This document shows positions 46,336 to 57,280 of a stretch of 64,000 nt of DNA, in pieces. The position numbers and the translations under genes are program-made. Position 1 is the first letter of the stretch; each line of letters opens with the position of its first letter. Source of the DNA: Saururus chinensis (Eukaryota; Streptophyta; Magnoliopsida; Piperales; Saururaceae); the NCBI GenBank assembly GCA_035235625.1, contig CP141142.1, forward strand, positions 43,379,644-43,443,643. The letters are read 5' to 3'. The notes under the pieces are model-generated. The model saw only the letters and a program-made list of their open reading frames with translations, had not been told where the DNA came from and ran no database searches.

Positions 46336-46365
46336 ATAGGACTGACACGTGTCAATCCTATCTGC
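46332..46365. promoter_or_regulatory. 34 bp palindrome with central G-box upstream of LTR TATA
   Basis: The arms GCAGATAGGA and TCCTATCTGC flank a core TGACACGTGTCA (46343-46354) that is a perfect 12 bp palindrome around the CACGTG G-box. Only one base pair breaks the full 34 bp symmetry. It ends 33 bases before the TATA box at 46398. G-boxes bind plant bZIP and bHLH factors, so this may be the LTR's response element; that function is inferred. Confidence 0.75.
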
Positions 46366-46397
46366 CATGTGTCAGCCTCAAGTCTTTCCAATTTTTC

Positions 46398-46405
46398 TAT
46401 AAATA
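46398..46405 (+). promoter_or_regulatory. TATA box of the solo-LTR-like element
   Basis: TATAAATA lies 494 bases into the element. RNA would begin near 46430, making U3 about 530 bases. It supports plus orientation of the LTR. Confidence 0.65.
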
Positions 46406-46607
46406 GCGTTTAGAGTCTTAAGTTTAAAGGTTCAGAAACTCTCCCACGATTCTGAATTCTCTCCCACGTTTCTGTGTTCCCTCCGACATTCAGAAACTTC
46501 TGTTCTTCATTCTCACTCATTTTAAGTCTGATTCGAGTCATTCTTAAGGCGTTCCTAGCTAATTTGAGGGTGATCTATGCAATGGCATGGTCCATTCCTC
46601 GAGTCGG

Positions 46608-47160
46608 CGCTCCTAGAAGGGGAACGTCCCGGGGCAAGAGGAGGCCTGTCCGCCACCCTCCTGCCCCAAGAGAGAGAAACGGCCCGAGAAAGAGAGGAGA
46701 CTCCATCCTCCTCCACCGGGCCACATCGGGAGTCATGGCCTGGAGTAGGGGAGGCTCCGTCCTCCACCGAAGGGCCACACAGTGTGAGTAACGTCCTCGG
46801 GAAAGGGACGTTATGTCCGTGGCTTACGAGCGCGGAAAAAGAAAAGAATCTACGGGTAAGGAAGTTATGTATGCGGCCTATGTGCATGCTACTTGTTAAG
46901 GGTCATCAGGAAGGAGGAAGATAGGCTCGGGGGCAAGGGCAGGCTTTGTTCGCCGACCTCGTGCCCCGATGAGAGAGAGAAATGGTCCAGAGAGAGAGGA
47001 GTCTATGTCCTCCATCATCGGGCTGATTCAAGAGAAGTGGCCCGAAGTAAGGGAGGCTCCACCTCCACCGAAGGGCCACACAGTATGAGTAACATTACTG
47101 AGTAGGGAAGGTTTTGTCCGCTGCCCATGGACATAGAAAACGATAAGTCTCCGGGAAAGG
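46608..47160. repeat. Diverged direct duplication within the LTR
   Basis: Two blocks, about 46608-46860 and 46925-47160, share in order GGCAAG-GG-AGGC, a gccccaagagagagaaa-type run, a GAGACTCC/GAGTCTATGTCC region, 'ctccaccgaagggccacaca' and 'gtgagtaac'. ORFs across it (for example 46577-46924) repeat the same low-complexity peptide and are not called as genes. Confidence 0.7.
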
Positions 47161-48229
47161 GGATAGTCGGTCGGTCGGTCGTCTTTCGGCGCAAGGTGAA
47201 GAACGTGCGGAAGCTAGAGGAGGCTTTGTCTGCTGTCTCTGGATCCGAAGGGGAGGATAGCCAGAAGGAACAAGCAACCCCAAATGCCTCTACCTCGCGA
47301 GACATCGGGGGAGTAACCGTTTCTAACCTCCCATTTCAATTATAGAAATGCATGTACTAGTTATGATGTGTGCTACGCTATGATCTATATGCTTTCTATG
47401 CTTATACGCTATGATGTGTGCTTATATGCCATGATGTGCTATGATCCTCTATGTTCCGATATGCTATGCTTATATATCATGATGTGTGTCGTCTCGCTCT
47501 GGCTTAGAGCAGACGTGTTGTGTGTGTATGTTCAGTCTCGACTCAGTGATGGAGCGAGACGTGTGAATGTGATGTATCCGCTCTAGAATAGAGCGAGGCA
47601 TGTTGTGGTGGTCGTGTGGTGCTCGTCTTTGTAATAGAGCGAGATGTGTGTTGTCGGTGTTTTATCGGATTTTCATATAACTCCGATTAAATATTCAGAG
47701 ATACGTACTTTACACGTATGTGTTTTTGGTATGCATGTTGTATGTAGTAGCCAATAGGCAGAACTACATCCGGATCCGATTGTATCGGAGTAACATCGTG
47801 GATGTTATCCGATATGTACGTAGGCAACCAACGGCAAGGCAACGTTGGCCCAATCCGAATTAGATATATAATTAAGTCAATTTTTGCCTACGCGCAACAG
47901 AGCGCTAAAGTTCCGTAGTGCATAGAGGAACGCAAAGACTCTCGCACTCAGAGACGGATGCTCCCGATTCTGGGTTAGTTTTCGTCGCTTTTGGACCCCC
48001 GGCCCGAGTCGGTTTGCGGGTCGGGGTGTGACAGGAAGGGAAGCCATTGCCGGTTACCGCTGCACCCGCCGCACCTCTCTCTACTTCCAGAATAGGGTTT
48101 GGGGAGGGAGAGTAAAACAAATAATTTATACCCCTGGTCAACCTGGGTTGGCCCCCATTTGAACCCGGTTAAACCGGCTCGTACAACATTCCGGGTTAGT
48201 ATCCGGGCCGGATTTTAAAACACTGGTGA

Positions 48230-48945
48230 CAATAAAAATTGGTTATAGTTAGGGATATTAACGAGTTGAGTATCATCGAGCTTTAGAGTGTTTATACTTA
48301 AGTTTGAAATTTTAATTTTGAGCTTTAGAGTGTTTATGCTTAAGTTTAAAATTTTAATTTCGAGTTTGAGTGAAGCTCGAATAAAGTTCGAGCTAAGTCG
48401 AGTTGCTATGTCTTGTGATTATTGCTTAGTTTTATAATTAGTAACCCAAATGTTTTTTAAAAAAATCACTAAAATGAACATGGTTAGTAAGTGGTCTAAT
48501 GTGTTAGATTAGAAAATCAAATGAATTAGTTTTTATTGATTTTAATTTTTTAATTTCAACTATTAATACATGACAGAGGGAGTAAAGTTTTATTAAAAAT
48601 TATTCTAGATCTCATGAGACATGTTATATAATTCCTCTAACAAAATGCTTAATGTAGTTGTATATTAAAAAAAGTAAAAATAATATATTAAATAGAAAGA
48701 GTTCAAACTTTAGAAACATGAAATTTATATATAGTATAATATATGCATGCGCATATTTGAAAAAATAATTTACTTAATGTAAGTTAAGTTTTTATCGGGC
48801 TTTAAGCTGAGCCTAGCCGAGCCGAACACATGTATATTTGAGCTTGACTTGACCAACTTTGAATTCAAGCTCGAACATAAGTCGAGCCAAGTTGAGCTTT
48901 TTAGCTTACTTTAACACCCTTAGTTGTAGCCTATTACTTCCATCA
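48230..48945. other. AT-rich non-coding DNA
   Basis: Contains a short direct repeat of 'gagctttagagtgtttat' (48281 and 48320) and a TACTCCCTCTGTCATGTATT Stowaway-type terminus on the minus strand, ending at about 48585 and without a clear partner. No gene seen. Confidence 0.45.
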
Positions 48946-48948
48946 AAT

Positions 48949-49178
48949 GATCAGTTGCAATAGTTTCTATGGCCACACACTCCTATACAATAGGGGGCTC
49001 ATTACAAGGGTGCATTTAAAAATCTTCCCCCTTTTAATGTTCTTTCTACTATGGCGATTTAGATGATCAGTTGCAGCTGGTTTCTATGGCCAATCACCCC
49101 TATGGAATAGGGGGCTCATTACAAGGGTGCATTTAAAAATCTTCCCCCTTTTTAATGTTATTTCCACTGTGGCAATCC
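48949..49178. repeat. 126 bp tandem duplication
   Basis: Copies begin at 48949 and 49075 with gatcagttgca. They share gtttctatggcca, 'aatagggggctcattacaag' and 'aaaaatcttccccc'. A partial third relative (ttccattgtgg...taggcctccttgtagg) is near 49690-49740. Confidence 0.85.
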
Positions 49179-49304
49179 TTCTACAGGCCCCTTTGTAGGT
49201 AATGCTTCAAACTTTATTTGGATGCATAATCAGCTCTTGAAGTTGGTACAAGTTAAATGTCAAACCCCCTCCCCCAAGGAAGAGTTTTTCACGCTCCCCT
49301 TTGA

Positions 49305-49490
49305 CAATGAGCCTAGCATAAGAAACACATGTGAGCCCTTGATATTTGAGATCTACGATGCACATACTAGCATACACTAGTACCAGTACTATTGATGCTA
49401 ATGTGTGCTAGTGTGTGTACTATCAATCTCATAGATGGAAGGTTCCCATGGGTTCCTTACACTGGGCTCATTGTCAGAGTGGTGCATTAA
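49305..49490. mobile_element. Foldback MITE, family copy 2
   Basis: The ends 'ttgacaatgagcctagcata' and 'cttacactgggctcattgtc' are inverted relatives. The middle carries 'tactagcatacactagtacc' and its approximate inverse. It aligns over nearly its full length with the copy at 22805-23000. Confidence 0.75.
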
Positions 49491-50845
49491 AAACGATTCC
49501 CTCCCCCAAAGGTGCCACAAACTCAATTGGAACATGGGACCTCTCATTCAATGGGAGGTGCTATCAAGCGTGCTAAATATTCCTTTTTTCAACCCAAGTT
49601 CACTATATTATCTAAGTCTTATCTTAAAAGCCTTTGGAGCCATCCCACCTTGACTCCCACCCAATGTCTGAGTTTTCCCATTCTTAGGTAATGTTCTTTC
49701 CATTGTGGTGAGCCCATTAGGTAGGCCTCCTTGTAGGCAATGCCTAATTAAAACTTGCATAAGTTGGTGAAGCTTCACCCACAATAGATCTTGTTGTCGA
49801 TTAAAGGTGATCGAAGGTGCGCTTGTATGTTGTGTGCTCTAGCAGGTGTGTCGTTGAATTTGAAATGTTTGAAATAGCCAACCACCGTAAAGCACTTTTA
49901 CTTAGTGCATCAACTAGTTTGATTGCTTCTAAAATAAACATATTGGCTAAGGGAAGTTAGTTTTCCTACTCCACTTTCTCTACAGTAAAAAGCTACTCTA
50001 ACCTCTCATTGAACTCTATCTAGTGAGAGGTTGAAGTAGGCTTTAGTATAGAGAAAGTGGAGTACAAATATCATTTTCTTTGGTTGAGTGGATCAACCAA
50101 AACAAACTATTTTCAACTGAATGAGTCAAACCTAAATGGTCCTAGCTTGGCTTATTCAACACTCATGACTCAACCAAGACACTATGCCCTTTTTGGGGAG
50201 CACGTAGCTTAGGGGCCACGGTCAGATTAATCTAAACTATGCTTAGTATACTTTGTAGTGATAAAAAACAAAAAATTAATTAGAGGCAAGTAAGATTGTC
50301 AATAGGTAGGGTATGGGTTGTGTACAACTTTACCTACATCCATACTCGGTTCTTAAAATTTTACCAATTTTTTCATTTGTTATCCATACCCTACCCATTA
50401 CCCGATCCCATTACCCATTGAGTAATGGGCAGGTAACATGTAAATGGCCAATTGATCAATAAATAAAAAATTATAACAAACAATACAAAGCAAATTGTCG
50501 TAAATAATATATTTTTTAGAAGCCTATCCAATGTATGACAAGTTCAATTCAAAATCTAAATGTATAACAATGAAAATACAAAATATTCCATGTGCAATTA
50601 TCTATGCATAAAAGTAAGTATAGTTCATAAGCTCTTGCATGTAAGTAAAAACAAAAGAAAAGTAAGTTTTATTCTTGTTCATAAGCTTCTACCTGTGAAT
50701 AAAATGTATTCAAAGCAGTTTTATTTTTTTAATAACAAATGGTAATCTATTATCATTCGATGACAAAAAAATGAACACAAAGAGTGTAATAGTAAATATT
50801 GTAAATTTGCATTTGTCTAGGTAAATGATAGGTATATGGGTCTAT
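49490..50845. other. Non-coding region
   Basis: No recognised gene. Short ORFs at 49435-49653 and 50560-50745 lack motifs. An imperfect inverted relationship exists between 'aagtagg..tagagaaagtgg' (50032-50058) and 'cctactccactttctcta' (49965-49982), possibly a small foldback element. Confidence 0.45.
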
Positions 50846-50846
50846 C

Positions 50847-50967
<121 letters not shown>

Positions 50968-50970
50968 AAG

Positions 50971-51591
50971 TTTATATGAGCCCGGGCTCATATAAATCTA
51001 TGTGAGCCCGGGCTCAATAGGCCATCGGATTTACATCTGGTGGCCTATAATACTTATGAGTTTAACCAATGAGTATAACCTATGAGTATTATGAGCCGCT
51101 GGATATAAATCCGACAGCCCATAGAGCCCGGGCTCACTTAAGATTATATGAGCCCGGGCTCATATAAATGGGTCTCATATATATATATAGTCCCGTTTAT
51201 ATGAGCTTGTACTCATATAGCCTACGTGAGATCGGGCTCTATGGGTTGTCGAATTTACATCCAGCGACCCATAATACTTATGGGTTTAAATGCTCATGAG
51301 TATTATGGGCTGCCGGATATAAATCTGATGGCCCATAGAGCCCGGGCTCACGTAGGCGTATATAAGCCCGACCTCATATAAATGGGGAAAAAGTTTATAT
51401 AAGCTTTGACTCATATATACCTACATGAGCCCGGGCTCTATGGGCTAATAGATTTATATTAGGCAGTTTATAATATTTATGAGTATTTAAACACATGTGT
51501 ATTATGGGCCACTGAATATAAATTCGAGGGTCCATAGAGCTCAGGCTCACGTAGGCATATATGAGCCCGAACTCATATAAACAAAATTCTA
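50971..51591. mobile_element. Three consecutive palindromic MITE-like units beside (TA)n
   Basis: Units lie at about 50971-51170, 51195-51385 and 51387-51591, each near 200 bases and each self-complementary over most of its length. The outer phrase is TTTATATGAGCCCGGGCTCA; the inner phrases include 'atccgacagcccatagagcc' and its inverse. A short (TA)5 remains between units 1 and 2. The units differ from each other by several percent. Elements that target (TA)n, such as rice Micron, are known; assignment to that kind is inference. Confidence 0.75.
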
Positions 51592-51599
51592 TATACATA

Positions 51600-53800
51600 A
51601 AGAGAAAAATTATACCTACATAATAAATGAATGCTTAAAATTATTCACTTATTCTACCGATTACTCATTTACATAATTATAAAATCAAAAAATAATAAAA
51701 TAGGTAAATGATTACACATTAACAACCAACCACCTCGAGGCCAGGCTAAGGGAGAATTCCAATATTAACTTCATTGTGTTGGCCATTTTTGTTTGATCAC
51801 CAAAGCCCCAAAATGGACGAATCCTCGGGGGCACTCAATTGACCGGCTGACCGTGCTCACTTATCCCAATCGAGCCGGCTCTCACAACCCTAGGGTAACC
51901 AGCTTCCTTTAAAAGGGGCAGGCCTAGAGAAAACAGGTCTCTGCCTCCGCCCCGAGCGTCGGCGGATGGACGGCATTCGACACCACTCCGTCTGTAAGTC
52001 TTGCGTTTAGCTTTTTCTGCTCTTTGTAATCGTCTCTTTGTTTTGCAAATGCAACCAAAAGATGCGATGAAGATAAGAATATGGAGTTTGAAATTTGATA
52101 ACCCATGAGATAAGACCCTTATTTATCTGGTTCGTATTCCCTGAGCATCTTTCGCCGCACTCTTCTTCTTACTCTGTCTTCCTAAATTTGCTTCCAATTC
52201 AGTCTCTTTGATCGAAATAATTCTCGCCGGGTGTTCTTCTCTCCTATTTGTGGTTCAAAGCTTCTGCTTTTACTGGTCTTTTGTTGAAAAGATGAAATTT
52301 GAGAAGATGGGACTGTTAGTGATGGGTGAAGGTCCCAGCAGAAAGGAGTACTCAATCAGTGACACCTTTCTAACACAAAAAACCTTCAAAAATTGAGTCG
52401 GCCACTTGGATTTGGAGTGCTTGGATCTTCTCTCTAGCATCTAAATCCATAGGCTACATGGTTGCCAATATCTCCCACCCAACCTCTTCCCAATTTGAAC
52501 TAGTGAAGGACCTATGGGGAAAGTGCGTGTATGCGCTTTCTGCCAAGTTTGCCTTCAGAGAGTAATTTACTTGAATCTACAGATCAATGGATTGGTTTTT
52601 TATCAGTAACTGGTTCTTGGATCTGTTCTTCGCACATTATGGAGATGAAAGAAAGCCTTGCTCCAAGAAGGCATGCATGTTTCAGCTTGCTAGCTGTGTT
52701 CCAAAATAGCAAAGCAATCATAAGGGACCGAGGTAATTAAACGGATGTAAAACAAAAGCAATCTCAAGCTTGAACTCTAAACGGAAAACAATGATACCCT
52801 ACCATCATCACAAAAATCTAGTCATTCCTGGGTTGGGTCGTGCTTGCCATGCCGCCCCAGAAATTGAGCTGAGGTGATTTCGCTTGCTTAGCAGCGTTTC
52901 AGACCAGCAACGATTGCTGTAGGATCGCTATTGTTCAGCAGCGTAGTGCTGTCCATCATAAGATTCTAAGGCGCAGTTTTGGCCTGTAGGTAGTTTTGAC
53001 TCAAAAGATCACTTATGCTACTCCCAAATGGCCACCACTCTAAATGAACAGGCTGGATCCTATCACTTTCAAACCAACTTCTGGTATGCTGTTTGTCAAG
53101 TTAAATCACGGGACAATATAATCCTATTAAAACAAAAGAGTATTAAAACGGAGTACTAGAATTAGTTACCTTTAATCTCTGTATTGTTAAGCTAAGCCCA
53201 GTGTAGAAGCCCAAAGATATTTGTTTTCATGGAAACGAGGATTCACTGGCTCATGAGTTTTAGGTTTATCAAACATGTTAGCAAGCAGGGATTAGTTTCA
53301 AAGAACACACTTACAAATGTCATTGATAGACGGAGGATATGTTAATGCATGTCAATATCACAAATGCGTGCGCTGACAAGTATGCATTTGATGATGTCAC
53401 GAAGAAAGGAATAAGTAGGACCGAGTATGATGTCGGTGATGTCACGAAGAAAGGAATAAGTAGGACCGAAAATTCTTCCACTTGGAAAGGCTTTAGCAGT
53501 TCAGTTTTTTTATAAAAAGAAAAGTAATGTGCACATTTCGCATCCAATTTATCTCAACGCAATTACTTCCGAGAAAATTATTTCCAATAACATTTCGACC
53601 GAACTAATAAAAAAACTTCAAAATTATAAGGGTTGTGAGGGAAGGCAGTCGGTTTAATGGCAGCTCAATCTTGTCTCGGGCTATTTAGATCGGTGGAAAT
53701 CAAGAAAAAGGAAAAAAAAAAGAGTGAATTCAGGTAAAAGTGAAATTAGAAGATTCTTAAAAAAAAATTATAATTTGGTTGTACAAATGATGTTAGAGAA
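51600..53800. other. Mostly non-coding region, possible orphan first exon
   Basis: A GC-richer stretch (51830-51995) has a TTTAAAAGG box (51909), a pyrimidine-rich leader, and an ATG at 51966 with a nine-codon ORF (MDGIRHHSV) ending at a good GTAAGT donor (51994). I could not find a following exon, so no gene is called. A 45 bp tandem duplication (53391-53480, gatgtcacgaagaaaggaat) is further on. Confidence 0.4.
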
Positions 53801-53867
53801 AATTAACAGTAACGATGGTGATAGCGGTGGTTGTGGTGGCAGCAGCGGTAGTTGTGGTGGTGGTAGT

Positions 53868-56800
53868 AATATCATTAGTTTACATAAAATTTTAGGAAAA
53901 ATATTTTCAAAAACTTCTTGAAATGTTTCCTAAACATCAAAAAAATTGCAAAAAAAGTTTGTAACGAGTATTAAAAAGATATTTTTCAAATACTTAATCA
54001 AAATTTTAAGAAAAATATTTTTAAAATTTACATAAAATGTTACCTAAACATAAAGAAAGTGTTCAAACAATTTATGTGATAGGTATTAAAAAGATATTTT
54101 TCAAATACAAAATCATCTTAAAAGGCATAATTCGAAAGCACGAAGTTTGAAAATGATTTTTCTTTTGTTATTAAGCTACCAAAAAAGCATGTAAGCCCAC
54201 AACATGCTTTTTACATAGTTAAAAATTTCACTTTTAAATTCTAAAACAATACACATTAGTTGAACAAGAGTTTTGAAATCCGTTCAAAATTTTAAATTTA
54301 TTTTTGTTTAAACCTTTACTTCGTAGAATTATAGCTTTTGAAAATAAGAGTTTTTCAAAAATTACAATTTGCGAAAAGAAGAGTTTTAAATCATCTTTTA
54401 CTTTTATTTTCTAAAAATTAGGTCATGCACTTTTGATTATCTGCTTTTCAAAAATACAATAAAATTTTAAAAAAGATAATGCAATCTTGAAAACATTCAA
54501 TTCAACTTGAAATTTATTTTAAAAAACATGAAGTAGTTTTCAAAAGTTTTAATTTCTAAAAAAAAGATATGCAACTTCGAAGATATGATTTGCAGTTTTG
54601 AAATTCCTTTTAAAAACATATGACTCGAGTTAATATATTCTAAATGCAAAAAGATCCTAGGGAGAGAATATAGTCATTTATTTCCCTTTACCTAATGTTA
54701 TGATGATTATTATGCTAGCTAACTAGATTATCTATAAGACTATTAAAGAGCTACATCTAAAAAAAAAGGCAAACAAATAATGATTTTAATTGAACCAACA
54801 TCGTAAGATGATGCTAGCTGCCCACGTACCAACTGCACCTCAATTGGATCAGACCTAATCGTAGTTCTACGCACCCTAGCAAATACATCACGTAAATACT
54901 AGCTCAATTATAGCTTATTCCTAGAAATTCTAGCTATCTAAAAAATATGTATATAAAACTTACACGAATGCATATAGTTATCTAACAACTATACGTACAA
55001 AACTTACATGAATGTAGGGTGATAATTACACTTAACAAACTTGATAAACCACCACAAAAAACAATTTATTATGTATTACAAAGCTTTATAAATTAATATA
55101 TCAAGTTAAGATGTACATACCATTTAAAATAAGTATACGATGCAATATCATTAGTTTGCAGAAAATTTTAGGAAAAATATTTTCAAAAACTACTTGAAAT
55201 GTTTCCTAAACATAAAAAAAATTGCAAAAAAAGTTTGTAACGAGTATTAAAAAGATGTTTTTCAAATACTTGATCAAAAATTTTAAGAAAAATATTTTAA
55301 AAATTTACATATAATGTTACCTAAACATAAAGAAAGTGGTCAAAAAATTTATGTGATAGGTATTAAAAAGATATTTTTCAAATACAAAATCATCTTAAAA
55401 GACATAATTCGAAAGCACAAGGTTTGAAAATAATTTTTCTTTTGTTATTAAGCTACCAAAAAAGCATGTGGGCCCACAATATGCTTTTTATATAGTTAAA
55501 AATTTCACTTTTAAATTCTAAAACAATACACATTAGTTGAACAAGAGTTTTGAAATCCGTTCAAAATTTAAAACTTATTTTTGTTTAAACCTTTACTTAG
55601 TAGAATTATAGCTTTTGAAAATAAGAGTTTTTCAAAAATTACAATTTGCGAAAAGAAGAGTTTTAAATAATATTTTAAGATGCTTTACTTTTATTTTCTA
55701 AAAATTAAGTCATGCACTTTTGATTATCCACTTTTCAAAATACCATAAAATTTTAAAAAAGATATTGCAATCTTGAAAACATTCAATTCAACTTGAAATT
55801 TATTTTCAAAAACATGCAGTAGTTTTCAAAAGTTTTAATTTCTACAAAAAGGATATGCAACTTCGAAGATATGATTTGCAGTTTTGAAATTCCTTTTAAA
55901 AACTTATGACTCGTGTTAATATATTCTAAATGCAAAAAGTTCCTAGGGAGATAATATAGTCATTTATTTCCTATGACCTAATGTTATAATGATTACTATG
56001 CCAACTAACTAGATTATCGATAAGACGATTAAAGAGCTACATTTCATAAAAAAGGCAAACAAACAATGATTTAGATCGAACCAACATCGTAAGATGATGC
56101 TAGCTGCCTACGTTCCAACTGCACCTCAAGTAGATTAGACCTAATTGTAGTTCTACGCCCCCTAGCAAATACATTGCGTAAATACTAGCTCAATTGCAGC
56201 TTATTCCTAGAAATTCTAGTTATTTTAAAACTATGTATACAAAACTTACACGAATGCAGGGTGATAATTACACTTAATAAAATTGATGAACCACTACAAA
56301 AAGCAATTTATTATGTATTACGAAGCTTCACAAATTAATATCTCAAGTTAAGATGCACATACCATTTAAAATAAGTATAAGATGCAATATCATTAGGTTA
56401 CAAAAAATTGTAGGAAAAATATTTTGTAAAACTACTTGAAATGTTTCCTAAACATAAAAAAATTACAAAAAAAGTATGTAACGAGTATTAAAAAGATATT
56501 TTTTAAATACTTTATTAAAAATTTTAAGAAAAATATTTTCAAAATTTACATATAATGTTACCTAAACATAAAGAAAGTGTTGAAAAAATTTATGTGATAG
56601 GTATTAAAAAGATATTTTTTCAAATACATAATCATCTTAAAATGCATTATTCGAAAGCGCAAGGTTTGAAAATAATTTTTTTTTGTTATTAAGCTACCAA
56701 AAAAATATGTGGGCTCACAACATGCTTTCTACGTAGTTAAAATTTTCACTTTTAAATTCTAAAACAATACACTTTAGTTGAACAAGAGTTTTGAAATCCT

Positions 56801-57280
56801 TTCAAAATTCAAAACTAATTTTTTGTTTAAACCTTTACTTCATAGAATTATAGCTTTTGAAAACAAAAGTTTTTCGAAAAATACAATTTGCGAAAGGAAG
56901 AGTTTTAAATCATCTTTTAATATGATTTACTTTTATTTTCTAAAAATTAAGTCATGCACTTTTGATTATCCTTCCAAAATACCATAAATCTTAAAACATA
57001 TAATTCGATCTTGAAAACATTAAATTTAACTTGAAATTTATTTTAAAAAATATGGAAGTAGTTTTCAAAAGTTTTAACTTCTAAAAAAAGGATATGCAAC
57101 TTCGAAGATATGATTTGCAGTTTTGAAATTCCTTTTGAAAACTTATGACTCGTGTTAGTATATTCTAAATTAAAAAAGTTCATAGGGAGAGAATATAGTC
57201 ATTTATTTCCCATGACCTAATGTTATGATGATTATTATGCCAGCTAACTAGATTATCGATAAGACTATTAAAGAGCTACA
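53868..57280. repeat. 1.25 kb tandem repeat, two complete copies and one truncated
   Basis: Copies start at 53868, 55144 and 56386 with aatatcattag. The first two are 1,276 and 1,242 bases. The third stops at 57280, after 'aagagctaca', where LTR-like DNA begins. Copies are highly similar with scattered substitutions and indels. They are AT-rich and non-coding; all three share landmarks such as 'aagaaaagcatgtgggcccac'-type and 'cttcgaagatatgatttgca'. A GGT/GGC-rich triplet tract (53815-53865) precedes copy 1 only. Confidence 0.92.

Larger units (their letters stand above)
45904..48033 (+). mobile_element. 2,130 bp solo-LTR-like element, perfect 5 bp target duplication
   Basis: It starts TGTAACGACCC and ends GGGTCGGGGTGTGACA. 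GGAAG flanks both sides (45899-45903 and 48034-48038). TGTAACGACCC...GTGACA ends are typical of plant gypsy LTRs. It has a TATAAATA box at 46398-46405, so U3 is about 500 bases. There is no internal coding region and no second LTR. That fits a solo LTR left by unequal recombination. It is inserted into the hAT-like element at 45054-48225. Confidence 0.88.
45054..48225. mobile_element. hAT-like inverted-repeat element, host of a nested insertion
   Basis: It starts CAGTGTTTTAAAAGCCCGGC and ends GCCGGATTTTAAAACACTG. The inverted end reads CAGTGTTTTAAAATCCGGC, giving a strong terminal inverted repeat of at least 19 bases. Related GGTTTGACC/GGTCAAC phrases extend about 110 bases inward. CAGTGTTTTAAAA ends are common in plant hAT MITEs. 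Flanking octamers (gtgtggca and gtgacaat) do not match cleanly. Without the nested LTR the element is about 1.04 kb and non-coding. Confidence 0.7.

Noticed and set aside
45046-48233. A target duplication around the hAT-like element
   Set aside because: The flanking octamers gtgtggca and gtgacaat agree in only part of their positions. I did not count them as a duplication.
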